A stretch of DNA of 64,000 nucleotides from Didymella arachidicola. Lineage: Eukaryota; Ascomycota; Dothideomycetes; Pleosporales; Didymellaceae. Every line of letters starts with the position of its first letter. Position 1 is the stretch's first letter. This document shows, piece after piece, positions 62,184 through 64,000 of the stretch. Made by a program: the position numbers and the translations under genes. The stretch spans positions 124,001 through 188,000 of the forward strand of contig CM049988.1 in the NCBI GenBank assembly GCA_016630955.3, written 5' to 3'. The notes under the pieces are model-generated. The model did not search any database. It was not told the origin of the DNA and saw only the letters and a list, made by a program, of their open reading frames with translations.

Positions 62184-64000
62184 TTATTTTTTGTACTGTC
62201 GAAGTAGCTCGCGGCAGTTGTTGAGGTTTTCTTTTGGTTCCCACGTGTTTTCTGAGTCCGGGTATCCTAACCATTTGACTAGGTACTCGTCACCGTCGCC
62301 TTTGTTGCGATGTTGTATTATTTTTTCGACTTCCCATTCGTCCTGGCCGTCTGCCTGGTAGTGAAAGTCTTTCTGAATTGGCGTTCTGGGGTCGGCTGGT
62401 TCCAACAGCGAGATGTGGAACACTGGATGGATCTTCGCATCCTTGGGCAGCGCAAGTCGATAGTTGACTGAGCTGATTTGTTTGGAAATGAAAAATGGTC
62501 CGACCTTGACTTTGTCCAGTTTTTTCGTTGGTCGCCGTGTGCGTAGGTTTTTCGTAAGGAGATACACTTTATCCCCCTCCTTTAGCAGAGGCGCCGTTTT
62601 TCGTTTCTTGTTAACATAAGAGATGCTCCGTGACTGAGCTTTAGCGATGTTATCGAGCGATTTTCTGTGTACTTCCTTCAGTGCTTCGACTGAGTTGATC
62701 GCTGATTCCGTTTGAATGTTACTGTCCAATGCCCTGGTAAAAAGATTTGGGTGTCTTCCGTGGTTTGCGAAGAACGGCGTTACGCCCGTTGCTTCCGACA
62801 ATTTGTTGTTGTACGCGATTTGTGCCATAGGTAGTAGTGAAACCCAGTTGTCTTGCTGCTGATTGCAGTAGATGCGGAGGTACGTCTCCATCGTTTGGTT
62901 CACTCGTTCCGTTTGGCCATCCGTCTGCGGATGATACGCGGTTGACAGTTTTTTCTTGGTACCAATAGCTGCTAACAGCGTGGTCCAATAGTTCGATGTA
63001 AACAACTTGTCTCTATCGCTGATGATTGATTCGGAAATGCCGTGGTGTCGAACAATCCTATCCAAGTACACTCGTGCGAGCTGCTCTGCAGTGTAGCTGT
63101 GGCGGAAAGGCACAAACTCAGCGGCTTTCGTGAATCGATCAACTACAACGAAGATTGAGTCGTAGGTGTATCCTGTTACAGGATCTTTGGAGACAGGTAG
63201 CTGTGTAACGAAGTCCATCGTAATGTTCGTCCATGGTGCCGTTGGCGGCTCCATTGCCTGTGCTTCTCCATACTTGGCGTGCGTGCTGTGTTTGTTCTGC
63301 TGGCAGCTTACGCAATTCTTGATGAACTTGGCGACCTTGTCGCGCATGTTCGGGAACTCGTAATGTCTCTTGATGAGTTCCATTGTTCTGGTGATACCGG
63401 GGTGTCCATGAAGCGGGTCATCGTGGTGACTGCTTATGACTTCTTCCTCCAGTTCCTCTGGTACCTGTGATGGTACATGATGCTCTTGACGTACTAGCAT
63501 CATATTGTTGAGCTGCTGGGACGGTCCTAACGATCCGTCGCTATTAACGCCAAGAATCGCCGATTCGTTGATCGTCTTGGATCCTGCGAGGTCGTGTCGT
63601 CGACTGAGTGCGTCGGCTCTACCGTTGTCCTTTCCTGGTGTATAGAGGATCTTGAACTTATATTGTCCGAGGGTCTCAGACCATCGTACTTGTCGTCTGT
63701 TCAATACCTTTGTTGTCGTGAAATGTACCAGGTTTTTGTGATCCGTGTAGATCGTAAGTTCCGAACAACTTTCAGCGTAGACTCGCCAATGTTCTAGGGC
63801 AGATACGATCGCGAGCAGTTCTTTGTCGTGTACGTCGTATCGTTCTTCGGGTCCTGAGAACTTGCGTGAGTAGTAGGCAATCGGGTGCCATTGACCATCT
63901 CGTTCCTGTGTGATGCATGCTCCTAATGCCAGATCTGAGGCATCTGTTTCCATTCGTAGCGGTTCTCCGCTCCTGAATGTAACCAACGTGGGTGGATCTA
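62184..64000 (-). CDS. pol: Pol polyprotein, 3' part, retrotransposon 5
   Basis: About 605 residues: RNase H from the METDAS region onward, integrase with HHCC and DD35E residues, and the type B chromodomain ending LLRQYKK. Open to the window edge; protease and reverse transcriptase lie outside. Confidence 0.93.
   Translation of the reverse strand, partial: DPPTLVTFRSGEPLRMETDASDLALGACITQERDGQWHPIAYYSRKFSGPEERYDVHDKELLAIVSALEHWRVYAESCSELTIYTDHKNLVHFTTTKVLNRRQVRWSETLGQYKFKILYTPGKDNGRADALSRRHDLAGSKTINESAILGVNSDGSLGPSQQLNNMMLVRQEHHVPSQVPEELEEEVISSHHDDPLHGHPGITRTMELIKRHYEFPNMRDKVAKFIKNCVSCQQNKHSTHAKYGEAQAMEPPTAPWTNITMDFVTQLPVSKDPVTGYTYDSIFVVVDRFTKAAEFVPFRHSYTAEQLARVYLDRIVRHHGISESIISDRDKLFTSNYWTTLLAAIGTKKKLSTAYHPQTDGQTERVNQTMETYLRIYCNQQQDNWVSLLPMAQIAYNNKLSEATGVTPFFANHGRHPNLFTRALDSNIQTESAINSVEALKEVHRKSLDNIAKAQSRSISYVNKKRKTAPLLKEGDKVYLLTKNLRTRRPTKKLDKVKVGPFFISKQISSVNYRLALPKDAKIHPVFHISLLEPADPRTPIQKDFHYQADGQDEWEVEKIIQHRNKGDGDEYLVKWLGYPDSENTWEPKENLNNCRELLRQYKK

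Larger units (their letters stand above)
60992..64000 (-). mobile_element. chromovirus retrotransposon 5, type B, cut by window end
   Basis: 3' LTR, antisense gene and the 3' half of pol, minus orientation; the 5' part is beyond the window. The 3' end sequence is nearly identical to element 2, differing by scattered substitutions and a one-base LTR deletion. GAGTC precedes the LTR as the expected target duplication. Confidence 0.93.

Overview
This window is repeat-dense DNA from a filamentous ascomycete, most likely a dothideomycete. That placement rests on chromodomain Ty3/gypsy retrotransposons, Fot1/pogo-type transposons, short 48-66 bp spliceosomal introns (several with CTRAY-like branch sites), a DUF3435 gene, and AT-rich repeats carrying C-to-T and G-to-A changes largely at CpA/TpG, the signature of RIP. 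The species is an inference. All comparisons below were made by eye.

Layout. 1-4134: a truncated pogo-like element (P1), a solo LTR and RIP-decayed pogo relics (P3). 4135-11309: intact retrotransposon 1 (+). 11310-12681: AT-rich relics. 12682-16470: P1 split by a solo LTR, then P3 relic split by another solo LTR; 12920-15188 is an exact inverted copy of 1-2269. 16471-24540: a balanced-composition island holding a candidate small secreted cysteine-rich protein gene, a hAT-like non-autonomous element, a TPR gene fragment and a five-exon DUF3435 recombinase gene with one stop. 24887-32110: retrotransposon 2 (-). 32190-41257: a P3 element containing retrotransposon 3 (+, 33394-40591). 41823-49052: retrotransposon 4 (-). 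49477-49991: solo LTR. 49997-57392: RIP-decayed DNA with two abutting P3 copies and a RIP-mutated P1. 58644-60492: an apparently intact pogo-like transposon (P2). 60992-64000: retrotransposon 5 (-), cut by the window end. Five retrotransposons and four solo LTRs belong to one chromovirus lineage; each complete copy has matching-length, by-eye identical LTRs and a 5-bp target duplication.

The most interesting system is inside these retrotransposons. Gag, most of Pol, R and U5 are nearly identical between copies, but the 3' block (chromodomain variant, an antisense gene between pol and the 3' LTR, and U3) comes in distinct versions. Each antisense gene encodes a small Zn2Cys6-like, coiled-coil protein, and each U3 carries its own reiterated short motif. 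The two copies with homologous antisense proteins share the same U3 motif (CATCCC/GGGATG) at 17-18 bp steps, while copies with diverged proteins have other motifs (TGTTCCA/TGGAACA; GCTCGA and GTGAGC). I infer an exchangeable regulator-operator cassette, analogous to heteroimmunity regions of temperate phages, swapped as one block by template switching during reverse transcription. Expression strategy is also visible: a U UUU UUA -1 slippery site joins gag and pol, and an 8-nt complement between the predicted RNA 5' end and the sequence after the LTR suggests Tf1-like self-priming.
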